Source: Rhizophagus clarus (taxonomy: Eukaryota > Glomeromycota > Glomeromycetes > Glomerales > Glomeraceae). Taken from it: DNA of 64,000 bases. The stretch covers positions 1,116,001-1,180,000 of the forward strand of contig BLAL01000156.1 of NCBI GenBank assembly GCA_015698045.1. Reading direction: 5' to 3'. A program made the position numbers and the translations under genes. How positions within the stretch are numbered: the stretch's first letter is position 1; every line of letters starts with the position of its first letter. Below are positions 49,847 through 60,072 of the stretch, piece by piece. The notes beneath the pieces are model-generated. The model saw only the letters and a list, made by a program, of their open reading frames with translations. It made no database searches and had not been told where the DNA came from.

Positions 49847-52089
49847 TCTGGAAAAATTAAAAAAAAGATAATAAATAGAGTTCGTTAGTAACTTTTCAGA
49901 AACAACAAAAAAAAAATTCCACTGACTCACATACCTTGATTCCAAAGTCTGGTCGTAATTTTCGTCCGGCTGACCTGCAAAAAAGTAAATAACGAAATAC
50001 TAGTTAACGCTTCTTGACTAAAAATAAAATAATAAAATAAAATTTCGAAATTTATACCTTCGAAATTTCCAATACCAAAATAGAAACCGATGAGACCCTA
50101 CAAAAAGAAAGAAAAAGTAAGGGTAATGTTTCTTCGAATATGATAAAAAAACTTCTTAATACTTCTCGAAAAGTAATTCGAAAACTTACATAGGATTTGC
50201 TATCCAAGTCGAGCCAGATTCCTATGAAATAATCTTAAAATTTTTTTTTCAAAAAGTTTTCATTTCAAAAAGTTATCCAAGATTCCGTTGATACTCAAGT
50301 CAGAACTGCAATCCTATAATAAAAGCATTTCGAAAACGATCTAGGGATTCCGGTGCTTCGAAATTAGAACTGACCGCCTAAAAAAAAAAGAAAAATAATG
50401 ACACATTAATTATTGTTTCATTAAAAAAGATGGATTTTTTTTAAAAACAAATCTGAGATTTACCTTAAAAAAGGTACCGATACCCGCCTCTCAAGATCTG
50501 AAGAATTAATCCTACAAAATAAAAAAAAAAACTGTTAGCTAAAGTTCGTTGAAACACTAATAAACAAATTAAGAAAAAAAACTTATGACAATATACACAT
50601 CAAAAAAATAGTTTCACCTTTCTATTCTAGGAACTAATGAACAAAAAGATCCGTCTAGAAAAAAAGAAAGACAACGATCTGTTAGAAACTGTTTGTTAAA
50701 AAAAAAGAATAAAAAAAATAAAAAATAATAAAGACCGACACACAGAAATTTTACGCGTCTAAAAACATTTTTATTTTTGTTTATATTTAAATGTTACCGG
50801 CCATCTATTAAAGAGAAAAATCGAATATCAGTAAACATTTCGTTAAAATAAAGCTTAAAAGAAAAAGAGAAACCCACCGAATTTCACGCATCTTAAGATC
50901 CAAAGAACTGATTGTATAAAAAAAAGAAGAAAAAACAGAACGTAAGTTTCATTAAAATGAACGATTAAAATAGAACATGAAAAAGAAAACCAACCGAAAT
51001 TTACGCAAGTTCCCGACAGAAGAACGGTCTTCTAAAGAAAGCAAGCTGAAATGAATCGTAAATCTGGAATAAATAGTGAAGGAAAAGTTTTTTGAAGGCC
51101 CATACGCCATAGGATATCGTCTAAAAAAAAGAAACATAAAAAAAAAGAAAAATAAAAAATTAGTAAAGTTTTAAAACATTAAAAAGGCCCACCGAAACTC
51201 TCAGAAAACTCACCGAATCTAACACATCCTGGCCATTTAAAATCGAATTTATTTCTGAAGAGATCCAAAAACCAAACGCCTAAAAAAGAAAAAACAAAGA
51301 ACTGTTAATAACAGTTTCGTCATCAAAATAAAAATTAAAAGTAAAAAATGAACCTCACTGATGAAATCCATAACTTTTAATTACATAATCTTCGTTAGGT
51401 CATCATTGTAGTAAATGTCGAATTTTTTCCCTGTATATTTTTGACACCAAAACCCCACACGTCCAGATATTGGCTGTTCACCGATTTACACGTGTTCAAA
51501 CGTCCCAAAGTACCAGTAATCTACAAAATGAAAAAAAAGATGAAATAATTTAGTATCGTTTCATTAAAAAGTTATTCAAAAAACCTCCCTTACTGATTTT
51601 CGTTTAAAAAAAGAAAACGAACCGATGTTTCATCGAGATTTCAAGCGTCCAGGCTCGCCTAAAGAAAAAAATAAAAGAACGAAATATTAGTAAGCGTTTC
51701 GTCAAAAGGGTTATTTAAAAAATTCCCTCTCTATAATTCTCTTACTTCCGAAGGTTGAAATGAAGATCTATTTCCACAAGAGCCGCTAAAGCTAAAGGAA
51801 AGGTGTCGAACCTAAAAAAAAGGAGATATTGTCAGTAAAGATAAAAGAAAACTGAAACAAAAATAAAAACGAATACTTACTTACTTCATTTCCAGAGAGA
51901 AAGTTAAAACCTAAAAGTGGAGAAATCATATAACAACTGTTAGTAAAGTTCGTTAAACAAAAAAACAAAAAAAAAATAAAATAAAATAAAAAAAAAAATT
52001 AATATCTTACCGAAGTATTTAGATTCCAAGAAAATCCTGAGAGGAAAAGAGTTACCGAAATGTCACATCCAAAGAGACCGAATGAACGC
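49847..52089 (-). other. Array of about 17 intron-like units around micro-exons
   Basis: On the minus strand, 17 candidate acceptors (pyrimidine run then TAG or CAG) occur about every 130 nt; the first exon bases are at 52089, 51910, 51811, 51658, 51520, 51279, 51120, 51031, 50907, 50804, 50758, 50654, 50511, 50377, 50097, 49974 and 49847. Upstream of most lies a shared intron phrase of the type ACGAAAC...TTACTAAC, the fungal branch-point consensus. Donors are GTAAGA (after 52011), GTAAGT (after 51885), GTAAGA (after 51746), GTGAAC (after 51482), GTGAGT (after 51214), GTTGGT (after 50995) and GTGGGT (after 50878). Paired sites give exons of about 26-79 nt, several ending in ATTCG or TTTCG. 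Some exons are themselves similar (TTTGGATCT, GCGTGAAATTCG). It could be a gene grown by exon-intron duplication, or an array of mobile introns. No protein family is recognised. Confidence 0.5.
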
Positions 52090-52091
52090 CT

Positions 52092-52310
52092 AAAACAAAG
52101 AAAAAATAGAAAAAATAGGAAGGGAGGAAGAGGAAAGAACGAAGAGAAAGAAAAGGAAGACGAGTAAGAGAAAGAAATAGGAAAAAAGGAAAAAAGATAA
52201 AGGGAAGAAAATGAAAGAAGGGAAAAGAGGAAAAACGAAAGAAAGCGAAAGGGGAAAACGAAGAAAGGGATAGGGAAGAAAACCAAAAGGGAAAGCAAAA
52301 AAAAAGTTTA
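52092..52310. repeat. Polypurine tract of about 220 bp
   Basis: The plus strand is almost purely A and G (for example GGAAGGGAGGAAGAGGAAAG), so the minus strand is a long pyrimidine tract just upstream of the first acceptor of the micro-exon array. The Phe/Ser-rich minus-strand frame over it is translated simple sequence. Such a mirror-like tract can form triplex DNA, and here could act as an extended polypyrimidine signal. Confidence 0.65.
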
Positions 52311-52810
52311 AGCTTAAAAAAAGTTAGTTAAGCTTTTTATACTGGTAAATGATCGAACTGTGGATCATTATTAATATAATATCACGTGATACACGTGATG
52401 TTCAATTAGATATAAATAGAGAACATTTCCCCGAAATAAATTTTTTTTTTTTTTTATAATTTTTAAATTAATTTAATACCAGTATATAAAATCATAAAAT
52501 TAATTACCGGTAAAAATTTAATTATATTAGGGTACATGTGCACGTATGTACGCATGTACAATACACAATGTGCATAACGTTTAACCTTACGAACCTGCCC
52601 CTCCTCTATATGCGGGTAGAGGCTCATTAGTACCTATAGGGGGAAAGCCATTGCTGTTCCCTCCGCCTGTTTATAGTGACAAAAAGAGGGAGTCTTCAGT
52701 AGTAAGGCTTAATATAATTATAAAAAAAAATAAATGGTTATACAATAGTATCAATTAATAAAACTTTTTAACATTTAAAAATTTGTTATAAATCATTAAA
52801 ATAATTATTG
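52311..52810. other. Non-coding part of the insertion, with a G+C-richer pocket
   Basis: A+T-rich DNA except for 52585-52700, which contains CCCCTCCTCTATATGCGGGT and GGGGGAAAGCCATTGCTGTT. Short direct words CACGTGAT (52384, 52393) lie nearby. Possibly the promoter side of the minus-strand array; nothing more can be supported. Confidence 0.35.
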
Positions 52811-53455
52811 TTATTTATCTTACAGATTATTACCGATAAATATCATTAACATTAAATATCATTATTTATCTTACAGATTATTACCGATAAATATCATTAA
52901 CATTAAATATCATTATTTATCTTACAGATTATTACCGATAAATATCATTAACATTAAATATCATTATTTATCTTACAGATTATTACCGATAAATATCATT
53001 AACATTAAATATCATTATTTATCTTACAGATTATTATCAATAAATATCATTAACATTAAATATCATTATTTATCTTACAGATTATTACCGATAAATATCA
53101 TTAACATTAAATATCATTATTTATCTTACAGATTATTACTGATAAATATCATTAACATTAAATATCATTATTTATCTTACAGATTATTACCGATAAATAT
53201 CATTAACATTAAATATCATTATTTATCTTTCAGATTATTATTGATAAATATCATTAACATTAAATATTATTATTTATCTTTCAGATTATTATCAATAAAT
53301 ATCATTAACATTAAATATCATTATTTATCTTTCAGATTATTATTAATAAATATCATTAACATTAAATATCATTTTATATCACCAGATATTTATCAATAAC
53401 TATCATTAACATTAAATATCATTTTATATTACCAGATATTTATCAATAACTATCC
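52811..53455. repeat. 51-bp minisatellite, about 13 copies
   Basis: Unit TTATTTATCTTACAGATTAT then TACCGATAAATATCATTAAC then ATTAAATATCA, period 51 bp, starting at 52811, 52862, 52913 and so on. Copies are nearly identical at the left and increasingly diverged at the right (TTACAG becomes TTTCAG, then ACCAGA), ending about 90 bp inside the right end of the insertion. Each early unit includes TCTTACAG, which resembles a splice acceptor on the plus strand. Confidence 0.9.
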
Positions 53456-54416
53456 AAATTTGATATCTATCGATTTATTTAATATGATAAAATGGGATAA
53501 TTTGAGATAAAGTGATAAATATCGATATATATCTTCTAAAAAAATTTCCTGATGAAGTCATGGCTTGAGAGATTTGTAAAAGAAAATATCATAGTCAATA
53601 GTGTTACTTCCAAGATAATAGAATCTCGTAAGATTGCTTATAAGCATGCTTACAGAACTGTGGTCAAAAAGGCACAAGAAATGTTATATCAAAAGATAAG
53701 GTACTTATACAAAATATTTCATGACGAATAGCTTAGCTATGAGATTTTTATGGTAAGTAACCCTGTCAAGGTATTATAGAGAAAATTTATGAAATGTGCT
53801 AGGAAAATTTCAAAAGATAAAAACCTCTCAGTAGATAATGAAATGAAGAAAAAAATATGCTCTGACTTTGCTCGATATCCTAGTGAACTTGTAAAATGCA
53901 TTGAAGGGTATAATTTATTCTTTCACAAATTAGTCTATCATATACGTTACAAAGAACATGTATCAATTCCAGAAGAAATTAGACCAGTCTCATCTATGCG
54001 AAAAAATGAGATAATTGCTGACCTACCAGCCTTACCTCACATATCAGAAATTGGGACGCTAGACAAGATTAGTAATTTATGGTATTTCCATTTTGAGGGT
54101 ATGACCAAACTGGAGGCAGTAAAGTAAAGCACTTAAATAAATTATATTATTAAGTATTCTAGCAGAGGTATGACAAATTTCAGCTAAGAAAACTTATAAT
54201 ATTATTTATATATTTTTTCGCTTGCAATAATACTGGCTAACTTCAATTCCTATAATCAATCTGGTCACGAAGTGACCTCTTCTGACTTCCGATTATATAG
54301 CCTGACCTCAGATATGCCCAGAGATAACTATTAGTATTTTTCATATATAATAATTTGGCAAAACTACGATCAGCCAAAAAAATCTACATATTTTAAAGAT
54401 AAGCTTTATTGATATA

Positions 54417-54934
54417 CAGAGGGTGATCAAAAGTATACAGACATTTTATTTTATCAAATTATGCTGATTATTATATATTAATATAATATAAATTAATATA
54501 TTATTTTGTGCCTACAGTCATAATAAATAAACTTTTATACTTCATATTTTTTCAGAATTTTTGCAAATATGAGAATGCTTACTGCAAAAATTCTATGATT
54601 TGTATAACTAGCGCTAAAATTCAAAAAAATATCGTAGTTCAATCATTATTAATCCAAACGATATATATTTACCATCATTCGAATCGTCTTGATAAGATGA
54701 GTACAATGAGGTACAGATTATGAAAATCCAATCATTGGATCAAAAGATATCAGAGAGAGAACATTTAAAATTTTCAAAGCGTAACTGTACACTGGATATT
54801 AATTATACAAAGATAATTTTATTATCATTCGAATCCTCTAAATGAGACGTATCTAATGAATATAAAATTATGGAATTTGAATCACTAGATACTGAAATAT
54901 CTTTAAATGTCTGCATAATATTGATCACCCTCTG
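54417..54934. mobile_element. Tc1/mariner-type MITE, 518 bp
   Basis: The ends CAGAGGGTGATCAAAAGTAT and, read inward from the right, CAGAGGGTGATCAATATTAT continue for about 30 bp with few mismatches (ending ACAGACATTT / GCAGACATTT). Flanking TA occurs on both sides (54415-54416, 54935-54936), the target duplication of Tc1/mariner. The inside is A+T-rich and non-coding. Confidence 0.8.
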
Positions 54935-54936
54935 TA

Positions 54937-55159
54937 ATGGCTGAATTACACGACCAAGTTTCCCAGTACATAGGCTTCAAACCTAACAAAATTTGTCTCC
55001 CAATTACAGAAGATGATAATAGGTAAATGTTTTGTAAAATAATAGTAGATCAGGAAGGAATGGTAGATATTGTAATGGACGACTATCAATATTTACTACA
55101 GCATGGTCATAATAGTAAGGGAAGTAACCTGATCCATATTGGCTGGTTATTAGCATGTA
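54937..55159 (+). pseudogene. Truncated gene fragment between two transposons
   Basis: The ATG lies directly after the TA of the MITE (MAELHDQVSQYIGFKPNKIC), then a TAA at 55024-55026, then the same frame goes on with MFCKIIVDQEGMVDIVMDDY and LLQHGH to the left end of the Tc1 element, which supplies chance codons beyond. The pattern of a short beta-rich stretch with VMDDYQYL resembles the start of AP2/HNH-type endonuclease proteins that are common in such genomes. That is a weak, pattern-level inference; the diagnostic parts are missing. Confidence 0.35.
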
Positions 55160-56130
55160 CAGTGGGATATCAAAAATCACCAGACAGTTTTTTTTCAGAA
55201 TTGCATAACTGCATTTTCTCAGCATCCAGTGATCATTAAACAATGAACCAAAGCTTGTTAGAATCACCATAACAAGATGCATTGAATGGTATTATCTGTG
55301 TATCTCTAGCATTAATAGGTAATTAGTTATTGTCAAGTATTTATAAACAGTAAAATAGGAATAACTTTTCATCCTCTAATGCTAAAAACATAAAAATAAT
55401 ACCATTCGATTTGTCTTGTTATGGCGAATCTAACAAGATATGCCTCATCATTCTATGATTAATGGGCAATGAAACGCCTTGATACTTTTATTTTTCATTA
55501 TTAAAAAAATTTTCAAAAATCATGATTTTAAAATAAACTTTAAATGGAGTTTAAATGTCACCCGGTAATCATACAAAGATGATCAAAAGCTCATTAGATT
55601 CGTCTCATTGAGATGCATTGAATGGTGGTATTTATATATTTCTAGCATTAATAGATAATTAATTATGATCAATTCACTCTAAATTAAAAAATGGTGATAA
55701 CTTTTTATCTATTGATGCTAGAGATATAAAATACTGCCATTTAATGTGTCTCATTATGATAAATATAATGAGCTTTTTTTGTTTTTATATTACCACCAGA
55801 CAAGTAAACGCCTTGATGTTTCTACATGTCAATATTAAAAAAATTGTTAAAAAAATATAATTTTAAAATAAACTTTAAATGGAGTTTAAATGTCACCCAG
55901 TGATCATACAAAGATAATCAAAGGCTCATTAGATTCGTCTCATTGAGATGCATCGAATGGTAGTATTTATATATCCTTAACATATATAGGCAATAAGTTA
56001 TGACAAATATTCTCTAAATGATAAAGTGCAAATAACTTTTTACCTACTAATGTTAGTATTATAAAAAATACTGTCATTTAATGCATTTCATTTTGATAAA
56101 TATAATGAGCTTTTTTTTATCTTTATTTAA
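55160..56130. repeat. Left multi-unit terminal inverted repeat
   Basis: The outermost unit carries CTTGTTAGAATCACCATAAC. It is followed by units with GTTTAAATGTCACCCAGTGA, ATACAAAGATGATCAAAAGC and TCATTAGATTCGTCTCATTG. Within each unit the words AATGGTGGTATTTATATATT and GCATTAATAGATAATTAATT recur in inverted form (TCTATTGATGCTAGAGATAT, AAAATACTGCCATTTAATG), so each unit folds on itself. Confidence 0.8.
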
Positions 56131-56465
56131 TATACTGTATTCTAAATATTCAAAGTCAAATGCATAAAGCCAAATATGCTAAGCAAATATACTAAGCCAA
56201 ATAATTAAGCCTTATGTGTTAACCCAATATGCTAAGCCAAATACTAAGCAAATATGATGCAAAGCAAGTCAAGTATATTAAGCCAAAAATTAAAAAAATA
56301 TATAAATATTAAAATTTTTACCAATTTGTATTTATGATAATATTTATTTTTTATAAATATTTTTTTTTAAAAAAATTTCTTTACTATTAAAAAAGTCTTT
56401 AAAATTATATAGTTTCTTCTTTTCCTTAATATTATAAATTATAAAAAAAATAATAAATTATTTAA

Positions 56466-57489
56466 ATGGCTGCTACCCAACATAAAGAACTTACAGAATT
56501 CCAGCGTGGTGAAATAATAGGTGCTTGGAAATGTGATTTTAGCATAAGAAAAATAAGTGAAATATTAAAACATTCAAAAAGAAGTTATTGCTGCATATAA
56601 AGAAGGATTTGAAACACTACCTTCACGAAGTGGTAGACCACCTATTATAACAGAAAGAGATGGCCGCCATTTAATGCAAACTCTTAATAAAAACCGAAAA
56701 ACTACTATTGATGAATTGTGTGAAAACTTTACTACTTCTACTTCAATAGAGGCAAGCCCAATTACTATCAAATGATATCTCCATAAAAATAATATTTATG
56801 GACGAGTTGGAGCAAAAAAACCCTTTGTAAATGCAGCTAATAAAATGAAAAGATTAAAATGGGCTAAACAAAAAGTAAAGTGGATAAATGAATGGGAAAA
56901 CATTATTTGGAGTGATGAATCTAAATTTGAAGTATTTGGTGGTGATGGAAAAAGATATGTTTGGAGAACTCCTCAGGAAAAATATAATCCAAAATGTCTT
57001 ATTCCTACATTTAAATCAGGTCAAGAAAGTGTAATGATTTGGGGTTGTTTTGTAAAAAATAAATTAGGTCCATTAGTTAAATTAGAAGGTAAAATAACAG
57101 CAAATGTCTATGTAAAAGAAATACTTGAAAAACATTTATTGCCCTTTATAAATAATTTAGAAGATAAAGAAAATTATATTTTTCAAGAAGATAATGCTCC
57201 TATTCATACAGCAAATATAGCAAAAAAGTGGAAAGAAGATAATAATATTGCAAGCTTACCATGGCCTGCACAAAGTCCAGATTTGAATCCTATAGAAAAT
57301 CTATGGGATGAATTGGAAAGAAAAGTCAGAAATCATAGACCATTACCAAAAAATCAAGATGATTTATGGAAGATTTTACAAGAAGAATGGTTAAATCTTG
57401 ATGAAAAAATATATAAAAATCTTGTAGATAGTATACCACGCCGTGTTGCTGCAGTTATTGAAAATAAAGGTGATCCTACAAAATATTAA
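56466..57489 (+). pseudogene. Tc1-type DDE transposase (DD34E), frameshifted
   Basis: ATG at 56466 (MAATQHKELTEFQRGEIIGA) begins the N-terminal helix-turn-helix. After KHSK the frame shifts near 56578 and continues EVIAAYKEGFETLPSRSGRP (the GRP linker motif), and a TGA at 56773-56775 sits where Arg is usual (TIK-stop-YLH). From 56845 the frame is open for 214 codons and holds the complete catalytic domain: IIWSDESKFE (first Asp), QEDNAPIHTA (second Asp) and NPIENLWDELE (Glu), with 34 residues between the second Asp and the Glu, the spacing of Tc1 proper. With one indel and one stop it is probably a young pseudogene. Confidence 0.9.
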
Positions 57490-57589
57490 TAATAAAATAA
57501 TAAATATTTTTTTTTTATAATTAAAATGTATTTTTTGTCAAAAACTTTGACTACACTTATTTTATTACTATTTAATTTTTTTCAATGAG

Positions 57590-59037
57590 ATGAATCTAAT
57601 GAGCTTTTAATCAACTTTGTATAATCACTGAGTAATATTTTAATCCTATTTAAATTAATTCTAAAATTACATTTTTTTAATAAATTTTTTTAATATTAAC
57701 ATTTAGAAACATCAAGGCATTTTCTCATCTGGTGGTAATATTAAAACAAAAAAAGCTCATTATATTTATCATAATGAGACACATTAAATGGTAGTATTTT
57801 ACATCTCTAGTATCAATAGATAAAAAGTTATAACCACTTTTTAATTTAAAGAATATTGATCATAATTAACTATCTATTAATGCTAGAAATCTAAAAATAC
57901 CACCATTCAATGCATCTCAATGAGACGAATCTAATGAGCTTTTGATTATCTTTGTATGATCACTGGGTGACATTTAAACTCCATTTAAATTTATTTTAAA
58001 ATTATATTTTTTTAACAATTTTTTTAATATTGACATGTAGAAACATCAAGGCGTTTTCTTGTCTGGCGGTAATATGAAAATAAAAAAAGCTCATTATATT
58101 TATCATAATGAGACACATTAAATAGTAGTATTTTATATCTCTAGCATCAATAGACAAAAAGTTATTACTACTTTTTAATTTAAAGAATATTGATCATAAT
58201 TAACTATTTATTAATGCTAGAAATATAAAAATACCGTCATTCAATGCATCTCAATGAGACGAATCTAATGAGTTTTTGATCATCTTTGTATGATCACTGC
58301 ATGACATTTAAACTCCATTTAAAGTTTATTTTAAAATTATATTTTTTTAACAATTTTTTTAATATTGACATGTAGAAACATCAAGGCGTTTAATTATCTG
58401 GTGGTAATATAAAAACAAAAAAAGCTCATTATATTTATCATAATGAGACACATTAAATGGCAGTATTTTAAATCTCTAGCATTAATAGATAAAATGTTAT
58501 CACCATTTTTTAATTTAGAGATTATTGATCATAATTAACTATCTATTAATGCTAGAAATATATAAATACCACCATTCAATGCATCTCAATGAGACGAATC
58601 TAATGATCCTTTGATCATCTTTGTATGATCACTGGGTGACATTTAAACTCCATTTAAAGTTTATTTTAAAATCATGATTTTTGAAAATTTTTTTAATAAT
58701 GAAAAATAAAAGTATCAAGGCGTTTCATTGCCCATTAATTATAGAATGATGAGGCATATCTTGTTAGATTCGCCATAACAAGACAAATCGAATGGTATTA
58801 TTTTTATGTTTTTAGCATTAGAGACTGAAAAGTTATTCCTATTTTACTGTTTATAAATACTTGACAATAACTAATTACCTATTAATGCTAGAGATACACA
58901 GATAACATCATTCAATGCGCCTTGTTATGGTGATTCTAACAAGCTTTGGTTCATTGCTTAATGATAACTGGATGCTGAGAAAATGCGGTTAAGCAATTCT
59001 GAAAAAAAACTGTCCGGTGATTTTTGATATTCCACTG
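57590..59037. repeat. Right multi-unit terminal inverted repeat
   Basis: Inverted counterpart of 55160-56130 with at least one extra unit. The words CTCAATGAGACGAATCTAAT occur at about 57917, 58252 and 58587, a spacing of about 335 bp, and TGACATTTAAACTCCATTTA follows each. The copy nearest the transposase is the most diverged (57587 on). Confidence 0.8.
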
Positions 59038-59569
59038 TACAGTGGTCCAAACTAAAAAAGTCTTAATAAATCCGCCCAAAGATTTACCAGAAAAGCTATT
59101 AGCTCACACCAAGAAAAGATTTTATACAGTAGTTGATTAGGATTGAAAATAATAATGATCTGGTCTATTTCTATATTTTTGTAGGTGAAAAACTATACTT
59201 TTCAAATTCTTTGATTAAAAAGAGAATGGTTTTCTCTTCTTTCAAAATCTTGAATTGAGGGAGGAGGTATTTTATAGTTTGAAATATTTTTTTCTTCATT
59301 GTAAGATGAATATAGACGAGAAAATATACACCATAAGATGTATATGATTAGTATACTATTACAAAGATAAATGCATACTGAAAAAATAAAGAATAAGGTG
59401 ATTCTAAGGTTGTTTTAGGGCTAGTGATTCTGTTACCTTTCTCCAGTCCTTTATCACCTCCAATCACTTCATTTTGCTTAGATTTGCTAAATATTTTCAA
59501 AATCTGCTCTAATAAAAGAGTATTAGTTTCTTAAAGAAGGGAATCTTTCTTTATTACTGCCTTTTGCGC
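59038..59569. other. Spacer between Tc1 element and gypsy LTR
   Basis: It begins TACAGTGGTCCAAACTAAAA, which itself looks like a Tc1-type end and makes a palindrome (CCACTGTACAGTGG) with the neighbouring element. The remainder is ordinary non-coding DNA without a readable protein. Confidence 0.4.
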
Positions 59570-60072
59570 TGTTCACCAACTCAGTCCGTCGAGTAGTGAA
59601 TTATGAATATCTTCAGGGAGACACTAGCTATGAAGTATTCCAATCAATTCCTTACACGCTAAAAGGCAGTGTATTCGATAATTGAAATGTATCTTTATTA
59701 GTTGTAGGTACGTTAACAACTTATACAATAAGGTAATCTTACAACACTTGCAATTACAACTTTATTATAAACAACTTGTCTGAACTTCTTTATTTTAAGC
59801 GAATATTCAAGATATTTATACAAATTGAACTTCATTCAAGTATATAAATAATATAATATATAAAAGATATAAATATAATAAATAATATATAAGAAATTTA
59901 AATAATAAAAGAAATATAAGAAATAAATACTATATATACTATAAATGATATATAAGAAATATATACTAAATATACTAAATATACTTAATATACTTTATAT
60001 ACTACGTTGATCATTTGTGGCGCAGTAATATTAATATTCACCATCACGTGAATGCAAATCATTCGTCTAACA
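59570..60072 (-). repeat. 3' LTR, about 503 bp
   Basis: On the minus strand the LTR begins TGTTAGACGAATGATTTGCA directly after the polypurine tract and is taken to end GACTGAGTTGGTGAACA, giving TGTT...AACA borders. The right border is well supported by the adjoining polypurine tract. The left border is a best guess, with TGCGC as the possible 5-bp target duplication, since the other LTR is outside the window. Confidence 0.65.

Larger units (their letters stand above)
49305..53549. mobile_element. 4.2-kb insertion with terminal inverted repeats, unknown class
   Basis: It splits the polymerase pseudogene: coding DNA ending NKTNI resumes with DEVM on the far side. Both ends carry GGAAATTTTTTTAG, two variable bases, then GATATATATCGAT (29 bp, two mismatches between the inverted copies). 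The flanks share only TG, a possible 2-bp target duplication. Inside the left end there is a direct repeat with AGGTCACATGAKATCTATCG (about 49339 and 49462). No transposase-like frame is visible, so it is non-autonomous or carries a gene fragmented into many exons (see 49847-52089). It does not match the hAT or Tc1 elements of the window. Confidence 0.6.
45920..54127 (+). pseudogene. Family-B DNA polymerase with 3'-5' exonuclease, decayed and split
   Basis: An open N-terminal part (45920-46528, 202 aa, starting [10 protein letters not shown]) is followed by many stops and frameshifts, but the order of family-B landmarks is intact: Exo I DIET (46784), Exo [10 protein letters not shown] (about 47044), Exo III YCVID (47534), motif [11 protein letters not shown] (47816), motif B KLYMNSFYG (about 48326), motif [10 protein letters not shown] (about 48439, with Asp where Gly is usual) and the C-terminal thumb side. 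The C-terminal end is open at 53789-54127 after the insertion at 49305-53549. [10 protein letters not shown] marks the RNA-primed delta/viral type, not the protein-primed type. The residues around motif A and the long N-terminal region suggest an element- or large-DNA-virus-derived gene rather than the housekeeping replicative enzyme; that origin is inference. Confidence 0.82.
55160..59037 (+). mobile_element. Tc1/mariner element, 3.9 kb, with very long inverted ends
   Basis: Outer ends CAGTGGGATATCAAAAATCA (left) and CAGTGGAATATCAAAAATCA (read inward from the right), flanked by TA on both sides (55158-55159, 59038-59039). The inverted repeats run about 970 bp on the left and about 1.4 kb on the right, built from units of roughly 330 bp. 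The single gene in the centre is a broken Tc1 transposase. Usual Tc1 ends are 20-500 bp, so these are unusually long and unequal. Confidence 0.85.

Noticed and set aside
51999-52298. 99-codon Phe/Ser-rich minus-strand frame
   Set aside because: It is the complement of the polypurine tract; its 3' end overlaps the first micro-exon but the rest is simple sequence.
52811-53455. CRISPR array
   Set aside because: There are no unique spacers; the whole 51-bp unit repeats, and the DNA is eukaryotic.
46520-54127. Stop-codon reassignment (TAG/TAA as Gln) in the polymerase gene
   Set aside because: TGA stops and several frameshifts are also present, and neighbouring genes use all three stops normally; decay explains the data.
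45920-54127. Polinton or linear-plasmid protein-primed polymerase
   Set aside because: Motif A reads [10 protein letters not shown], the RNA-primed type, and no integrase, protease or capsid gene of a Polinton is nearby.
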